A stretch of DNA of 64,000 nt from Sphingobium sp. V4 (GTDB lineage Bacteria; Pseudomonadota; Alphaproteobacteria; Sphingomonadales; Sphingomonadaceae). This document shows, in pieces, positions 48,632 to 58,198 of the stretch. The notes below the pieces were generated by a model. It worked only from the letters and a program-made list of their open reading frames with translations, made no database searches and was not told where the DNA came from. The position numbers were made by a program, and so were the translations under genes. Location: contig NZ_CP081002.1 in NCBI RefSeq assembly GCF_029590555.1, positions 310,001 to 374,000 on the forward strand, given 5' to 3'. Numbering within the stretch: position 1 is the first letter of the stretch; each line of letters begins with the position of its first letter.

Positions 48632-49783
48632 TTACGAAGTCATTGCTCTGGCGGATGCTTCCACGGCTTCCATGAACTGCCGCTGGAGCCGGGTCGGGCG
48701 CCAATCGCCCCGCGTCGTCAATCCGATCGTCCGGCTGATCGCCCCTGGCGCCGGGCCAATGTCCGCCAACAACCCGACCTCCAGTTCCAGCGCCAGTTGA
48801 TCATGCGACAGCAGGGTCAGATAATCGCCGCCGACCAGCAATTGCCGGATCGTCATCACCGACCCGCACTCGATCGGCACGGCTGGCAGGCCACCGCCCA
48901 ATTCAGCAAACATCGCCCGCCACAATTGCCGCAGCGGCGTCCCTTCGGGCGGTAGTATCCAGGGGAAACGGCGCAGCGCATCGGCGTCCCACCCCGCTTC
49001 CAGCGGATGGCCGCGCCGCGCCAATATGGTCGGCCGATCCTCGAACAAGGATTGCTGGCCCAGGTCCAGTTCCATGGCCGGGTCGCGCAACGCACCGATC
49101 ATCATGTCGATTTCGCCGTCGCGCAGCGGCCCGACCAACTCCGCATGGGATCCCTCATGGACCGATATGTCGACTTGCGGGAAGTCCGACCGGAAGCGGG
49201 CGATGGCCTCCGGCAACAAGCGCGCGCGGGACAGCGGCATCGCGCCCACCAGGATGCGCCCGCCTTCCTCGCCCTTCAGGTCGGCCAGTTCCTCCAGCCC
49301 CTGTCGCAATTCCGCCAGCGCCAGTCGCAGCCGCTGGGCCAGCGTCGTGCCGGCCTTGGTCAGCATCACGCCCCGACCTCGCCGGTCGACCAGCCGGCTG
49401 CCCACCGCCAGTCCCAGATCGCCGACCGCGCGATGCAGCGACGGTTCCGCCACGCCTGTCGCCGCCGCCGCCGCCGCATAGCTTCCCGCCCGCGCCAGCG
49501 CGACGAAAGCGCGCACCTGCGCCGCGGTCACCCGATTGCTGCCGATCAGGCGCAAGGCCACGTCGATGCGCGGCTTCAGCCGCCACGCAGCCTCCAGCGC
49601 GGCCATGCCGCCAGGCTGCCGCTCGAACAGCCGCACGCCCAGTTGCGCCTCAAGTTTCGCGATGCCCTGTGTCACCGCCGGTTGGGTCAGATTGACCGCG
49701 CGCGCCGCCAGGCTGACGCTGCCCTGGTCGACGACGGCTGCCATGGCGGCGAGATGGCGGATATTGAACTGATCGGGCTGCAT
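48632..49783 (-). CDS. ligR: LysR-family regulator with two N-terminal helix-turn-helix domains (LigR-like)
   Basis: A 383-residue LysR-type regulator, divergent from ligKUI and upstream of the ligJABC direction, so the probable activator of the protocatechuate genes like SYK-6 LigR. It is about 80 residues longer than usual because the DNA-binding domain appears twice: residues about 6-62 (SLAARAVNLTQPAVTQGIAK) and about 88-150 (SYAAAAAATGVAEPSLHRAV, then the RGVMLTKAG wing). The substrate-binding domain follows from about 170. The symbol is based on position; the duplicated domain makes strict orthology uncertain. Confidence 0.82.
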   Translation of the reverse strand: MQPDQFNIRHLAAMAAVVDQGSVSLAARAVNLTQPAVTQGIAKLEAQLGVRLFERQPGGMAALEAAWRLKPRIDVALRLIGSNRVTAAQVRAFVALARAGSYAAAAAATGVAEPSLHRAVGDLGLAVGSRLVDRRGRGVMLTKAGTTLAQRLRLALAELRQGLEELADLKGEEGGRILVGAMPLSRARLLPEAIARFRSDFPQVDISVHEGSHAELVGPLRDGEIDMMIGALRDPAMELDLGQQSLFEDRPTILARRGHPLEAGWDADALRRFPWILPPEGTPLRQLWRAMFAELGGGLPAVPIECGSVMTIRQLLVGGDYLTLLSHDQLALELEVGLLADIGPAPGAISRTIGLTTRGDWRPTRLQRQFMEAVEASARAMTS

Positions 49784-49802
49784 ATTTGATAATTAGCAAA
49801 AT
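49784..49802. promoter_or_regulatory. Candidate LysR binding site between ligR and ligK
   Basis: An AT-rich interrupted palindrome with ATTTG at 49784-49788 and CAAAAT at 49797-49802. It lies immediately upstream of the ligR ATG and about 85 bp upstream of ligK. Position and symmetry fit autoregulation plus divergent activation. The rest of the 103-bp gap contains the ligK ribosome site GAGAAGGAG. Confidence 0.5.
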
Positions 49803-49886
49803 TTAATGATGCTGCGCCAGATCGGATTTGAGCATTGTCGCAAAGCTGTCCATGTCGCTGTCCATCTTGGGAGAAGGAGCAGTTCC

Positions 49887-50561
49887 ATGTCCGGTGTCGT
49901 CGTCCAGAATATCGAAAGGGCGGAACTCGCCGTCGTTGATGGCCTTGCCAAGTGCGGCGTGGCGACCGTCCATGAAGCGCAGGGCCGTACCGGCCTCCTC
50001 GCCTCCTACATGCGCCCCATCTATGCCGGCGCCCGCATCGCCGGCAGCGCCGTTACCATCTCCGCCGCGCCCGGCGACAACTGGATGGTCCATGTCGCGA
50101 TCGAACAGCTCAAGGAAGGCGACGTCCTCCTGCTGGCCCCCACCAGTCCCTGCACCGACGGCTATTTCGGCGACCTGCTCGCCACCTCGGCCCAGGCACG
50201 CGGCTGCCGCGGCCTCATCATTGACGCGGGCGTGCGCGACGTGCGCGATCTGACGCAAATGAACTTCCCGGTCTGGTCGAAGGCGGTTCATGCGCAGGGC
50301 ACGGTCAAGAACACGATCGGCTCAGTCAACGTCCCGGTCATCTGCGCCAATGCGCTGGTCAATCCGGGCGACGTCATCATTGCCGACGATGACGGCGTGT
50401 GCGTCGTCCCCCGCGCCGATGCCGCCGCCGTGCTCGAAAAGGCGCAGGCTCGCGAAGCTGCCGAGGAAGCCAAGCGCGTCCGCCTTGCGGCCGGCGAACT
50501 CGGGCTCGACATCTACAATATGCGCCCGCGCCTCGAAGAAATGGGCCTGAAATATGTCTGA
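49887..50561 (+). CDS. ligK: 4-carboxy-4-hydroxy-2-oxoadipate aldolase LigK
   Basis: A 224-residue RraA-fold class II aldolase. It splits 4-carboxy-4-hydroxy-2-oxoadipate into pyruvate and oxaloacetate and can decarboxylate oxaloacetate. Family segments are [27 protein letters not shown] and [17 protein letters not shown] 49887 follows GAGAAGGAG. Its 3' end overlaps ligU by 8 bp. Confidence 0.95.
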   Translation: MSGVVVQNIERAELAVVDGLAKCGVATVHEAQGRTGLLASYMRPIYAGARIAGSAVTISAAPGDNWMVHVAIEQLKEGDVLLLAPTSPCTDGYFGDLLATSAQARGCRGLIIDAGVRDVRDLTQMNFPVWSKAVHAQGTVKNTIGSVNVPVICANALVNPGDVIIADDDGVCVVPRADAAAVLEKAQAREAAEEAKRVRLAAGELGLDIYNMRPRLEEMGLKYV

Positions 50562-51669
50562 CACGGCCCCCTCCGCAAAAGCGGGAACCGGTTTTTCGCC
50601 CGGAGCAGCGGGCGCGCAGACCAGCGCCCGCGTCATGTGGATGCGCGGCGGCACGTCCAAGGGCGGCTATTTTCTGGCTGAAGACCTGCCGGCCGACACG
50701 GCCGCGCGCGACGCCTTCCTGCTGCGGATCATGGGTTCGCCCGACCCGCGCCAGATCGACGGGATGGGCGGCGCCGACCCGCTCACCAGCAAGGTCGCGG
50801 TCGTGAAGAAATCCGAACGGGAGGGCGTCGATGTCGACTATCTCTTCCTCCAGGTCTTCGTCGATAAGGCCGTCGTCACCGACGCGCAGAATTGCGGCAA
50901 TATCCTCGCCGGCATCGGCCCCTTCGCGATCGAGCGCGGCCTCGTCGCCGCGCAGCAGGATGAGACCGGCGTCGCCATCTTCATGGAGAATACCGGCCAG
51001 ATCGCCATCGCCACGGTGCAGACCCCCGATGGCCAGGTCCGCTATGACGGCGAAGCAAAGATCGACGGCGTCCCCGGCGGCGCCGCGCCCATCCCGCTGG
51101 AGTTCCGTGACACCGCCGGCTCCTCCTGCGGCGCGCTGCTGCCCACCGGCAACGCCTTTGACGAAGTGGAGGGCGTGCGCGTTACCCTGATCGACAACGG
51201 GATGCCGTGCGTCGTCATGAAGGCGCAGGATGTCGGCGTCACCGGCTACGAGGATCGCGACACGCTCGACAAGGACAGCGACCTCAAGGCGCGCATCGAA
51301 AAAATCCGCCTTGCCGTTGGCGAGCGAATGAACCTGGGCGACGTCACGGACAAGTCGGTGCCCAAGATGATGCTGGTCGCGCCGCCGCGCGACGGCGGCG
51401 CGGTCACGGTGCGTAGCTTCATCCCGCATCGCGCCCATGCCTCGATCGGCGTGCTCGGCGCGGTCAGCGTCGCCACCGCCTGCCTGATCGAGGGATCACC
51501 CGCGGCCGAGGTCGCGTCGATCCCGGACGGCAATCGCAAGACGCTCTCGGTCGAACATCCCACCGGGGAAACGACCTGCGTCATGGAACTGGATGAAAGC
51601 GGCGCCGTCACCAGCGCAGCCATGCTGCGCACCGCGCGCAAATTGATGGACGGCATCGTTTTTTCGTAA
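50554..51669 (+). CDS. ligU: 4-oxalomesaconate tautomerase LigU
   Basis: A 371-residue PrpF-like isomerase that converts the keto-enol product of LigI into the form used by LigJ. It carries [43 protein letters not shown] and late [11 protein letters not shown]. The first 25 residues are not conserved and are encoded partly by a palindromic repeat-like sequence (50573-50603); translation could alternatively start at ATG 50635. Overlap with ligK supports the early start. Confidence 0.93.
   Translation: MSDTAPSAKAGTGFSPGAAGAQTSARVMWMRGGTSKGGYFLAEDLPADTAARDAFLLRIMGSPDPRQIDGMGGADPLTSKVAVVKKSEREGVDVDYLFLQVFVDKAVVTDAQNCGNILAGIGPFAIERGLVAAQQDETGVAIFMENTGQIAIATVQTPDGQVRYDGEAKIDGVPGGAAPIPLEFRDTAGSSCGALLPTGNAFDEVEGVRVTLIDNGMPCVVMKAQDVGVTGYEDRDTLDKDSDLKARIEKIRLAVGERMNLGDVTDKSVPKMMLVAPPRDGGAVTVRSFIPHRAHASIGVLGAVSVATACLIEGSPAAEVASIPDGNRKTLSVEHPTGETTCVMELDESGAVTSAAMLRTARKLMDGIVFS
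50573..50603. repeat. Palindromic repeat-like segment within the 5' end of ligU
   Basis: A segment reading GCAAAAGCGGGAACCGG then TTTTTCGCCCGG, centred on AACCGGTT. This resembles short intergenic elements common in alphaproteobacteria, but here it is in frame and encodes the non-conserved [10 protein letters not shown] part of the LigU N-terminus. Confidence 0.5.
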
Positions 51670-51670
51670 C

Positions 51671-51747
51671 CCGTTCGGGCTGAGCCTGTCGAAGCCCTGC
51701 ACTTTTCTTCAAGAAAGAATTGCCCTTCGACAGGCCAGGGGCGAACG
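51671..51747. repeat. Large inverted repeat between ligU and ligI
   Basis: The left arm (51672-51694, CGTTCGGG then GCCTGTCGAAG) pairs imperfectly with the right arm (51725-51747, CTTCGACAGGCC then GCGAACG). This CGTTCGGGCTGAG/CTTCGACAGG type is familiar as a dispersed intergenic palindrome in sphingomonads. It fills the ligU-ligI spacer and may act as an mRNA hairpin. Confidence 0.7.
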
Positions 51748-51756
51748 GAGTTTTGA

Positions 51757-52638
<882 letters not shown>

Positions 52639-52670
52639 TCGCCCGCCTGCGTCGGGGCGGAGGCGGGCGA
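52639..52670. terminator. Hairpin between convergent ligI and carboxylesterase genes
   Basis: A perfect 10-bp GC stem (TCGCCCGCCT at 52639-52648 with AGGCGGGCGA at 52661-52670) around a 12-base loop, starting right after the ligI stop. There is no T-run on either side, so termination strength is uncertain. Confidence 0.5.
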
Positions 52671-52676
52671 CAGGCC

Positions 52677-54137
52677 TCAGGCCAGCGCCACGCCCACGTC
52701 CCGTCCACGCCAGGCGCGCCAGCGCTCCGCGTCCGGACAGGATGCGATCCGGTCCTCCAGATTGAAGACCATCGTCTGGCCGCCTGTCGCTTCATAGCAT
52801 GGCCAGCCGTCCGCCGGCGCGCCATGCCGGACAAAATGCGCGATATGATCGGTCATCCGCCGGCCGAGCGCCGCGCGGCGGCCCGACATGGGGCCGCCCC
52901 GCGCCAGCGCCGCACGCAGGCCGCGCATCGGCCAGGTCAGCGTCAGGTCCAACCCGTGCGTCGCGCCCGCGATCGGATGGGCATAATCGAACCGATAGAA
53001 CCAGGTCGGGCTATGCGTCGCGTGCCGGTCGGCAAAATGCCGGGTCGGCATAGCGAAAGCGACGTCGCTGGCCAGCGCGCGGCGCCCGGCGGCCGTGCGC
53101 GGATAGGCTGCGACGATCTTCTGCATCGCCTCGGCGCCCAACTGCCGCTCCAGCAGCGCTTCGAGCGCTGACCAGCTAGTCGGCAATATCTCTCCGGGCA
53201 TGAGTTCGAACAGGCGGATCTCCAGCCCCGTCGCGCCGGCGAGCAGCGGTACCGGCGCGGCCTGCGCCTTATGCAACGCCTCCAGCGACCCCGGCACCAG
53301 ATCGCCGTCCAGCCACGGCGCCGCCGGCACGGTGCCAGGATTCGCCGCACCGACAGCCGCCTGCGCCTCGAACAGGTGCGACAGGGGCAGGCTGCGCACA
53401 TCGGGTGAACCCACCTTGCCCAAGCCCAAAGCCGCCACATAGTCGCGCGCGATCGCCTCGCTGCGCGACCGGCCGTGCACCAGGCTGACCGCCCCGCTTT
53501 GCATGATCGCCTGCTGGAACAGACCCCTCGCGTCAGGGGCGTGCAGCAGCAGCGATACCGACATGGAGCCGGCGGACTGGCCGCCGATCGTGACGCGCGA
53601 CGGATCGCCCCCGAACGCCGCGATATTGTGCTGAACCCATTGCAGCGCTGCGATCTGGTCGCGCAGGCCCAGATTGGACGGGATGGACGGGTCATCCAGC
53701 GCCGCGCCGAAATTGACGAAGCCAAGCACGCCCAGCCGATAATTGATGGTGACGACGATGATGCCGCCATCCCTCGCAATGCCGGAGCCGTCATAGGGAT
53801 TGCCGCTGCCCGCGACAAATGCGCCGCCATGTATCCAGACGTAGACGGGAAGTCGCTCTCCGTCCGGGCGCCCCTCCGGTACGTAGATATTGAGGGTCAG
53901 GCAATTCTCGTCGAAATCAGGAGGTGAAAGCCGCGCCCGTTTCGCGGAATTGCCATACATTTGCGGGCATTGCGGCCCCATGCTGGAGGCGTCTCTCGCG
54001 CCTTCCCAAGCCGGAACGGCGACAGGTGCGGCAAAGCGTCCGGCCTGCGCATAGGGAATGCCGAGCCAGCGCGAAACGCCATCCGCGCTGACACCGCTGA
54101 CCCTCCCGGCCTGCGTTGCGGCGATTCGCCTGTCCAT
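52677..54137 (-). CDS. Type B carboxylesterase
   Basis: A 486-residue alpha/beta-hydrolase of the carboxylesterase/para-nitrobenzyl esterase family. Oxyanion segment WIHGGAFVAGSG, nucleophile GGQSAGS, DENCLTLNIYVP and a late histidine region near FDYAHPIAGATHGLDL are visible. No signal peptide is evident, so it is probably cytoplasmic. ATG 54137 (MDRRIAAT) follows GGGAGCGGAAAG. It sits between the lig locus and the second catabolic region and could hydrolyse an ester of an aromatic acid; the substrate is unknown. Confidence 0.85.
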   Translation of the reverse strand: MDRRIAATQAGRVSGVSADGVSRWLGIPYAQAGRFAAPVAVPAWEGARDASSMGPQCPQMYGNSAKRARLSPPDFDENCLTLNIYVPEGRPDGERLPVYVWIHGGAFVAGSGNPYDGSGIARDGGIIVVTINYRLGVLGFVNFGAALDDPSIPSNLGLRDQIAALQWVQHNIAAFGGDPSRVTIGGQSAGSMSVSLLLHAPDARGLFQQAIMQSGAVSLVHGRSRSEAIARDYVAALGLGKVGSPDVRSLPLSHLFEAQAAVGAANPGTVPAAPWLDGDLVPGSLEALHKAQAAPVPLLAGATGLEIRLFELMPGEILPTSWSALEALLERQLGAEAMQKIVAAYPRTAAGRRALASDVAFAMPTRHFADRHATHSPTWFYRFDYAHPIAGATHGLDLTLTWPMRGLRAALARGGPMSGRRAALGRRMTDHIAHFVRHGAPADGWPCYEATGGQTMVFNLEDRIASCPDAERWRAWRGRDVGVALA

Positions 54138-54335
54138 ATGCTTTCCGCTCCCACCCATTTTTTGCTGATACGACTTAAAGCGCAGGCGACGCCGTCCCGA
54201 AACCCCGGAACGGATGATTGATCGCCCTCCCGATATCGGATGGTCGGACATGCTCCGGGGTCATGAACTGCGGCGCGCCATAGTGACCTGCATCCCTCGT
54301 TCGGATTAGCCTTTGCCGCAACGAGGAGGAGAGGA

Positions 54336-54842
54336 ATGATGGACTTGTTGGCCGAACTGGTCGCCAAGGAAGAAATAAGGCAGTTGGCGCTGCTCTATTC
54401 GCGTGGCGTCGACCGCAAGGACATAGCGCTGCTGCGCTCCCTCTACACTATCGACGCCATCGACAATCATGGCCCCTATTATAATGGCCCTGTCGATGGT
54501 TATATCGCCTTTCTCGAAGCATCCCTGCCCCATATGCATATCGGCAGCCATTGCGTGTGCAATCATCTGGTCCATGTCGACGGCGATGAGGCGGAAGGGG
54601 AGGTCTACGCCATCGCATGGCACCTTATCCCGGACGGCAAAGGCGGTTTGCAGCATGACATCCAGTCGGTGCGCTATGTCGATCGTTACCGCAGGGATGA
54701 TGGGCAATGGCGGTTCGCCCGGCGCGACGTGACGTTCGACATGAAGCTGCTCCAGCCGGCCGCCGACCATGGCGCCAAGCCCGATCCCACGCGCGACGTC
54801 AGCTATGCCATGCTCCGATCCGCGCTCTTCGCGCGGCACTGA
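54336..54842 (+). CDS. SnoaL-like (NTF2-fold) protein, possible catabolic lyase or hydratase
   Basis: A 168-residue NTF2-fold protein of the SnoaL_4 type (EEIRQLALLYSRGVDRKD at the start, CNHLVHVDGDEAEGE in the middle). NTF2-fold proteins in sphingomonads include gamma-formaldehyde lyases such as LdpA that act on lignin dimers, ring-hydroxylase small subunits and steroid-type isomerases. The conserved-site residues cannot be matched with confidence here. GAGGAGAGG precedes the ATG. It is followed by two SDR genes in the same direction, across a 121-bp gap with their own promoter. Confidence 0.7.
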   Translation: MMDLLAELVAKEEIRQLALLYSRGVDRKDIALLRSLYTIDAIDNHGPYYNGPVDGYIAFLEASLPHMHIGSHCVCNHLVHVDGDEAEGEVYAIAWHLIPDGKGGLQHDIQSVRYVDRYRRDDGQWRFARRDVTFDMKLLQPAADHGAKPDPTRDVSYAMLRSALFARH

Positions 54843-54882
54843 TGCCTCGATTTACGCGGAGGCGATCTTCGGCGGCGGGCGC

Positions 54883-54920
54883 TTGACAGTCGAGGCGCTC
54901 CAATGCTGATCACCTGTTCA
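54883..54920 (+). promoter_or_regulatory. Promoter with TetR-type operator before the SDR operon
   Basis: A -35-like TTGACA (54883-54888) is followed after 18 bp by TGATCA-CC-TGTTCA (54907-54920), an inverted repeat that would cover the -10. The flanks match the site at 57223-57236: both read ATGC before the palindrome and AC after it. It is probably bound by the TetR protein encoded two genes downstream. Confidence 0.68.
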
Positions 54921-54963
54921 ACAACACCATTCGTCCATGGACGATAGACGGGAAGGATTTGCG

Positions 54964-55716
54964 ATGACACGCTCACTCAATGGCAAGGTCGCGGTTGTGA
55001 CGGGCGCCGGATCGGGCATCGGCCGCGCCATCGCCCTTCGCCTGGCCGAGGATACGGCAAAGATTGCAGTCTGGGACATCAATGGGGAAGGCGCTGCCGA
55101 AACGGCGCGCCTGATCGAGGAAGCGGGCGGCACCGCCATCGCGATCACCGCGGATTGCGCCGAAAAGAGCGCGATCCATGCGGCGGCGGCGGAAACCCGG
55201 TCGCGGCTCGGGCCGGTCGCGATCCTCGTGAACAATGCCGGCATAGCGCCGTTCACGCCCTTCATGGATATTGACGACGACCTGTTCGACAAGGTGATCC
55301 GCATCAACCTGCGCGGCCCTTATCTGGTCGTCAAGGAAGTGCTGCCCGACATGCTCGCCGCCGGATGGGGCCGGGTCATCAACATCACCTCCTCGTCGGT
55401 CCAGTCCGGGTCCTTCGCACAGGGGCATTATGTCTCGTCGAAGGGAGGCCTCATGGGCATGACAAAGGCTTTGGCGCTGGAATTCGCTGCGAGCGGCGTG
55501 ACGTTCAACATGGTGCCCCCCGGATTCATCGACACCCCGATGCTGCGCGCCGCGCCGATCGACGTCGATGCTTTTGCCCAGACCCTGCCCATGAAACGCA
55601 TCGGCAAGCCCGAGGACATCGCGGCCGCCTGCGCCTATCTGGCGTCGGAGGAGGCCAGCTATATCACCGGCCAGACGATCAGTACCAATGGCGGCCGCTA
55701 CATGGGTTCCCACTGA
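54964..55716 (+). CDS. Short-chain dehydrogenase/reductase (SDR)
   Basis: A 250-residue classical SDR. NAD(P)-binding TGAGSGIG is at the N-terminus, NNAG at about 90-93, catalytic Ser in NITSSSVQ and the YVSSK catalytic Tyr/Lys at about 158-162; the end has ASYITGQTISTNGG. It oxidises a secondary alcohol or reduces a ketone; the substrate is unknown. It is the first gene of an SDR-SDR-TetR unit with an operator-like site 44 bp upstream. Confidence 0.85.
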   Translation: MTRSLNGKVAVVTGAGSGIGRAIALRLAEDTAKIAVWDINGEGAAETARLIEEAGGTAIAITADCAEKSAIHAAAAETRSRLGPVAILVNNAGIAPFTPFMDIDDDLFDKVIRINLRGPYLVVKEVLPDMLAAGWGRVINITSSSVQSGSFAQGHYVSSKGGLMGMTKALALEFAASGVTFNMVPPGFIDTPMLRAAPIDVDAFAQTLPMKRIGKPEDIAAACAYLASEEASYITGQTISTNGGRYMGSH

Positions 55717-55739
55717 CGCCAGCCTGGAAGGGATGATCG

Positions 55740-56540
55740 ATGCGTCTCCACGGCAAGGTCGCCATTATCACCGGCGCCGCAGGGGGAATGGGCGAAGCAG
55801 CGGCGCAGCTCTTCGCGCGGGAAGGCGCATCGGTCGCGGCCGTCGATCTCGACGAGGCGCGCGTCGCGCCGATCGTGCAGGCCATCCGCGCACAGGGCGG
55901 AACGGCGATAGCGGTCGGCGCGGACGTCAGCCGGTCGGCCGAAGTGGCCGCGATCGTCGCCCGCACCGAAGCTGAACTGGGCCTCCCGACCATCCTGTTC
56001 AACAATGCCGGCGTGGACACGGAGAACAAGCAATCGATCCTCTCGATCGACGAAGCGGCCTTCGACAAATGTCTTGAAGTCAATCTCAAGGGCGTGTGGC
56101 TGATGATAAAGCATGTCGCGCCCCGCATGATCGAGGCGGGTGGCGGATCGATCGTCAACACCGCCTCCATCGCCGCGTCGATAGTCGCGGGCACGGCCGG
56201 CTATTGCGCGTCCAAGGCGGGCGTGGTCGCGCTCTCCAAGGTCGCGGCCGTGGAACTTGGGCGGTACGGCATCCGGGTCAACGCCCTCTGTCCCGGTGCG
56301 ACCGAAACGCCCATGGCCAAGCATCAGCGGGCGGAAATGGAACGGGCGGGATTGCCGACATCAAGCACGCTGATCGATCGGATGGGCGTGCTCGGCCGCA
56401 TGGCTGATCCGGAGGAGATGGCGCGGATGGCGCTGTTCCTGGCCAGCGACGAGGCCAGCTTCGCCACTGGCGGGGTCTTCAACAACGATGCCGGCTGGAC
56501 CGCGATGAGCGGCATTTCGGTGCAGGATTTCGCGCGATGA
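55740..56540 (+). CDS. Short-chain dehydrogenase/reductase (SDR), second copy
   Basis: A 266-residue classical SDR with TGAAGGMG, NNAGVDTENK, NTASIAASIV and catalytic YCASK. It is only moderately similar to the SDR upstream, so the two probably act on different stereoisomers or successive steps, not as a simple recent duplicate. It is 23 bp after the first SDR and adjoins the TetR gene. Confidence 0.85.
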   Translation: MRLHGKVAIITGAAGGMGEAAAQLFAREGASVAAVDLDEARVAPIVQAIRAQGGTAIAVGADVSRSAEVAAIVARTEAELGLPTILFNNAGVDTENKQSILSIDEAAFDKCLEVNLKGVWLMIKHVAPRMIEAGGGSIVNTASIAASIVAGTAGYCASKAGVVALSKVAAVELGRYGIRVNALCPGATETPMAKHQRAEMERAGLPTSSTLIDRMGVLGRMADPEEMARMALFLASDEASFATGGVFNNDAGWTAMSGISVQDFAR

Positions 56541-56608
56541 CGCCTGCGGGGGATCGCACGATCTTCGGACAGGCTTGCACGGGCGGCGGCGACACTTATG
56601 CTCGGGCC

Positions 56609-57193
56609 ATGGTCCAGAAACGCCGCGTCGGAACCGAAAGCTCCGAAACCCGTGCCCGCATCCTCGATGCCGCTGAACAGGTCATCCGCGATGATGGCTA
56701 TGCTGCCGCCAGCAGCCGCCGCGTCGCGCTCCGCGCCGCGCTGCCGCCATCGCTCGTCCATTATTATTTCCCGACGACCGACGATCTTCTGCTCGCTGTC
56801 TTTCGCCGCGGCGCGGAGCAGAGCGACCGGATGATCGCCGATGCGCTCGCCAGCGATGACCCGGTCCATGCGCTCTGGCGCTTCTTCGTGGACACGAGCC
56901 GCACCGGACTGGCGATGGAATTTGTCGCCCTGGCCAATCACCGCAAGGCCATTCGCGCGGAGATCGCGCGCCATAGCGAGGAGATGCGCGCGCGGCAGGT
57001 CGAAGCGCTGGAACACATCGCGGGCGCCCGGCTGGCCGAACGCGGCGTGACGGCCGCCGGCCTCAGCCTGTTACTGGCGGCCGCCGGCCGCGCTCTCGTC
57101 ATGGAGGGCGGACTCGGTGTCGTCGCTGGACATGAGGATGCGAGGGCTGCCGTCGAAAAATGGCTGGACGACCTGTTCCCTCCAAAAAAATGA
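56609..57193 (+). CDS. TetR-family transcriptional regulator
   Basis: A 194-residue TetR-type repressor starting MVQKRRVGTESSETRARIL. The helix-turn-helix covers about residues 14-58, ending with SLVHYYFPTTDDLL; the rest is the ligand-binding helical domain. An earlier ATG at 56537 overlaps the SDR stop (ATGA) and would add 24 residues without family character. Operators before the SDR operon and directly after this gene suggest that it controls both units, including itself. Confidence 0.83.
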   Translation: MVQKRRVGTESSETRARILDAAEQVIRDDGYAAASSRRVALRAALPPSLVHYYFPTTDDLLLAVFRRGAEQSDRMIADALASDDPVHALWRFFVDTSRTGLAMEFVALANHRKAIRAEIARHSEEMRARQVEALEHIAGARLAERGVTAAGLSLLLAAAGRALVMEGGLGVVAGHEDARAAVEKWLDDLFPPKK

Positions 57194-57199
57194 GATGCC

Positions 57200-57236
57200 T
57201 TGACTTTTTCGTCCACCCATGCTGAACAGGTGTTCA
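57200..57236 (+). promoter_or_regulatory. Promoter with TetR-type operator before the TfdA-type gene
   Basis: TTGACT (57200-57205) is followed after 17 bp by TGAACA-GG-TGTTCA (57223-57236), a perfect inverted repeat around GG overlapping the -10 region. It lies between the tetR stop and the dioxygenase start and pairs with the site at 54907-54920. Confidence 0.72.
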
Positions 57237-57263
57237 ACGTTGAGGAAGAAAGGAGAGTCGGGC

Positions 57264-58103
57264 ATGTCCGCCACCACGATCACGCGCTTCGTCCATGAAG
57301 AGATCAAGCCCAGGATCGGCAGCCGAATCCTGAACAGCAAGGAGGAATTGCTGGCGGGTGATCTGGGTCCGCAGATTCGCGAATTGCTCGAGCAGCGCGG
57401 CGTGCTGGTTTTTCCGAAGATCAACTTCACCGATGAAGAGCAGGTCGCCTTCACCAAGACGCTTGGCGGCTTTGCGGCGGAGATCCGCGGCGGCGAGGAA
57501 ATCCACAAGATCACGCTGGACGTGAAGGAAAATCCCCAGAGCGCCGAATATCTCAAGGGATCGCTCTATTGGCATATCGACGGCACGATGAACGACGTGC
57601 CGATCCTGGCATCCCTGCTGTCGTGCAAGGTGCCGGCCAGTTGGGGCGGCAATACCGGCTTCTGCAACACCTATGCCGCCTATGACGCGTTGAGCGACGA
57701 GCAGAAGGCCGAATATGACAAGCTGCGCGTCGTCCATTCGGTCTGGGCCAGCGTTTTCTATTACGAACCGGAACCCAGCTTGGCCAAGCTCAAGGGGATG
57801 CAGGCGATCGGTGAGAATGAGCTGCCGCTGGTGTGGAACCATCGGTCGGGCCGCAAGTCGCTGGTGCTGGGCTGCACCGCGCATCGCGTGCTGGACATGC
57901 CCGCGGCCAGGAGCGCCGAAATCCTTGTGGGCCTGCGCGAGTGGGCGACGCAGGAGGAGTTCAGCTACAGCCACGAATGGAGCGTCGGCGACCTGGTGAT
58001 CTGGGACAATACCGGCACCATGCACCGGGCCGAGGCCTATGATCCCAATTGCGGCCGGATGATGCATCGCACCAAGCTGCAAGGCGAAGAGCCCTTCGAA
58101 TAA
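57264..58103 (+). CDS. TauD/TfdA-family Fe(II)/2-oxoglutarate dioxygenase
   Basis: A 279-residue enzyme with a jelly-roll fold that uses Fe(II), 2-oxoglutarate and oxygen. The facial triad is seen in WHIDGT (HxD) and the distal His in TMHRAEAYD, with the 2-oxoglutarate-binding Arg in the following MMHRTKL segment. Family members hydroxylate next to a heteroatom and so release sulfite (TauD) or a phenol from aryloxyalkanoates (TfdA). An ether or similar substrate is conceivable here. ATG 57264 follows AAGGAGAG. Confidence 0.85.
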   Translation: MSATTITRFVHEEIKPRIGSRILNSKEELLAGDLGPQIRELLEQRGVLVFPKINFTDEEQVAFTKTLGGFAAEIRGGEEIHKITLDVKENPQSAEYLKGSLYWHIDGTMNDVPILASLLSCKVPASWGGNTGFCNTYAAYDALSDEQKAEYDKLRVVHSVWASVFYYEPEPSLAKLKGMQAIGENELPLVWNHRSGRKSLVLGCTAHRVLDMPAARSAEILVGLREWATQEEFSYSHEWSVGDLVIWDNTGTMHRAEAYDPNCGRMMHRTKLQGEEPFE

Positions 58104-58120
58104 GCCGACCGAAAGATCAA

Positions 58121-58159
58121 GGAAAAAGCCGCCGCCATGATCTGGCGGCGGCTTTTTCC
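58121..58159. terminator. Bidirectional rho-independent terminator
   Basis: A perfect 16-bp stem: GGAAAAAGCCGCCGCC (58121-58136) with its complement (58144-58159) around a 7-base loop. The A-run on one side and the T-run on the other make it a terminator for both converging genes, the TfdA-type dioxygenase and the Rieske oxygenase. Confidence 0.92.
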
Positions 58160-58198
58160 GTTCCGGAAAGGGGGCGGTGCCACCACCCCCTCCATGGC

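Noticed and set aside
57181..57189. A-run at the end of tetR as a programmed frameshift site
   Set aside because: The A7 run encodes the terminal lysines directly before the stop; a shift would change only the last residues and no extension is conserved.
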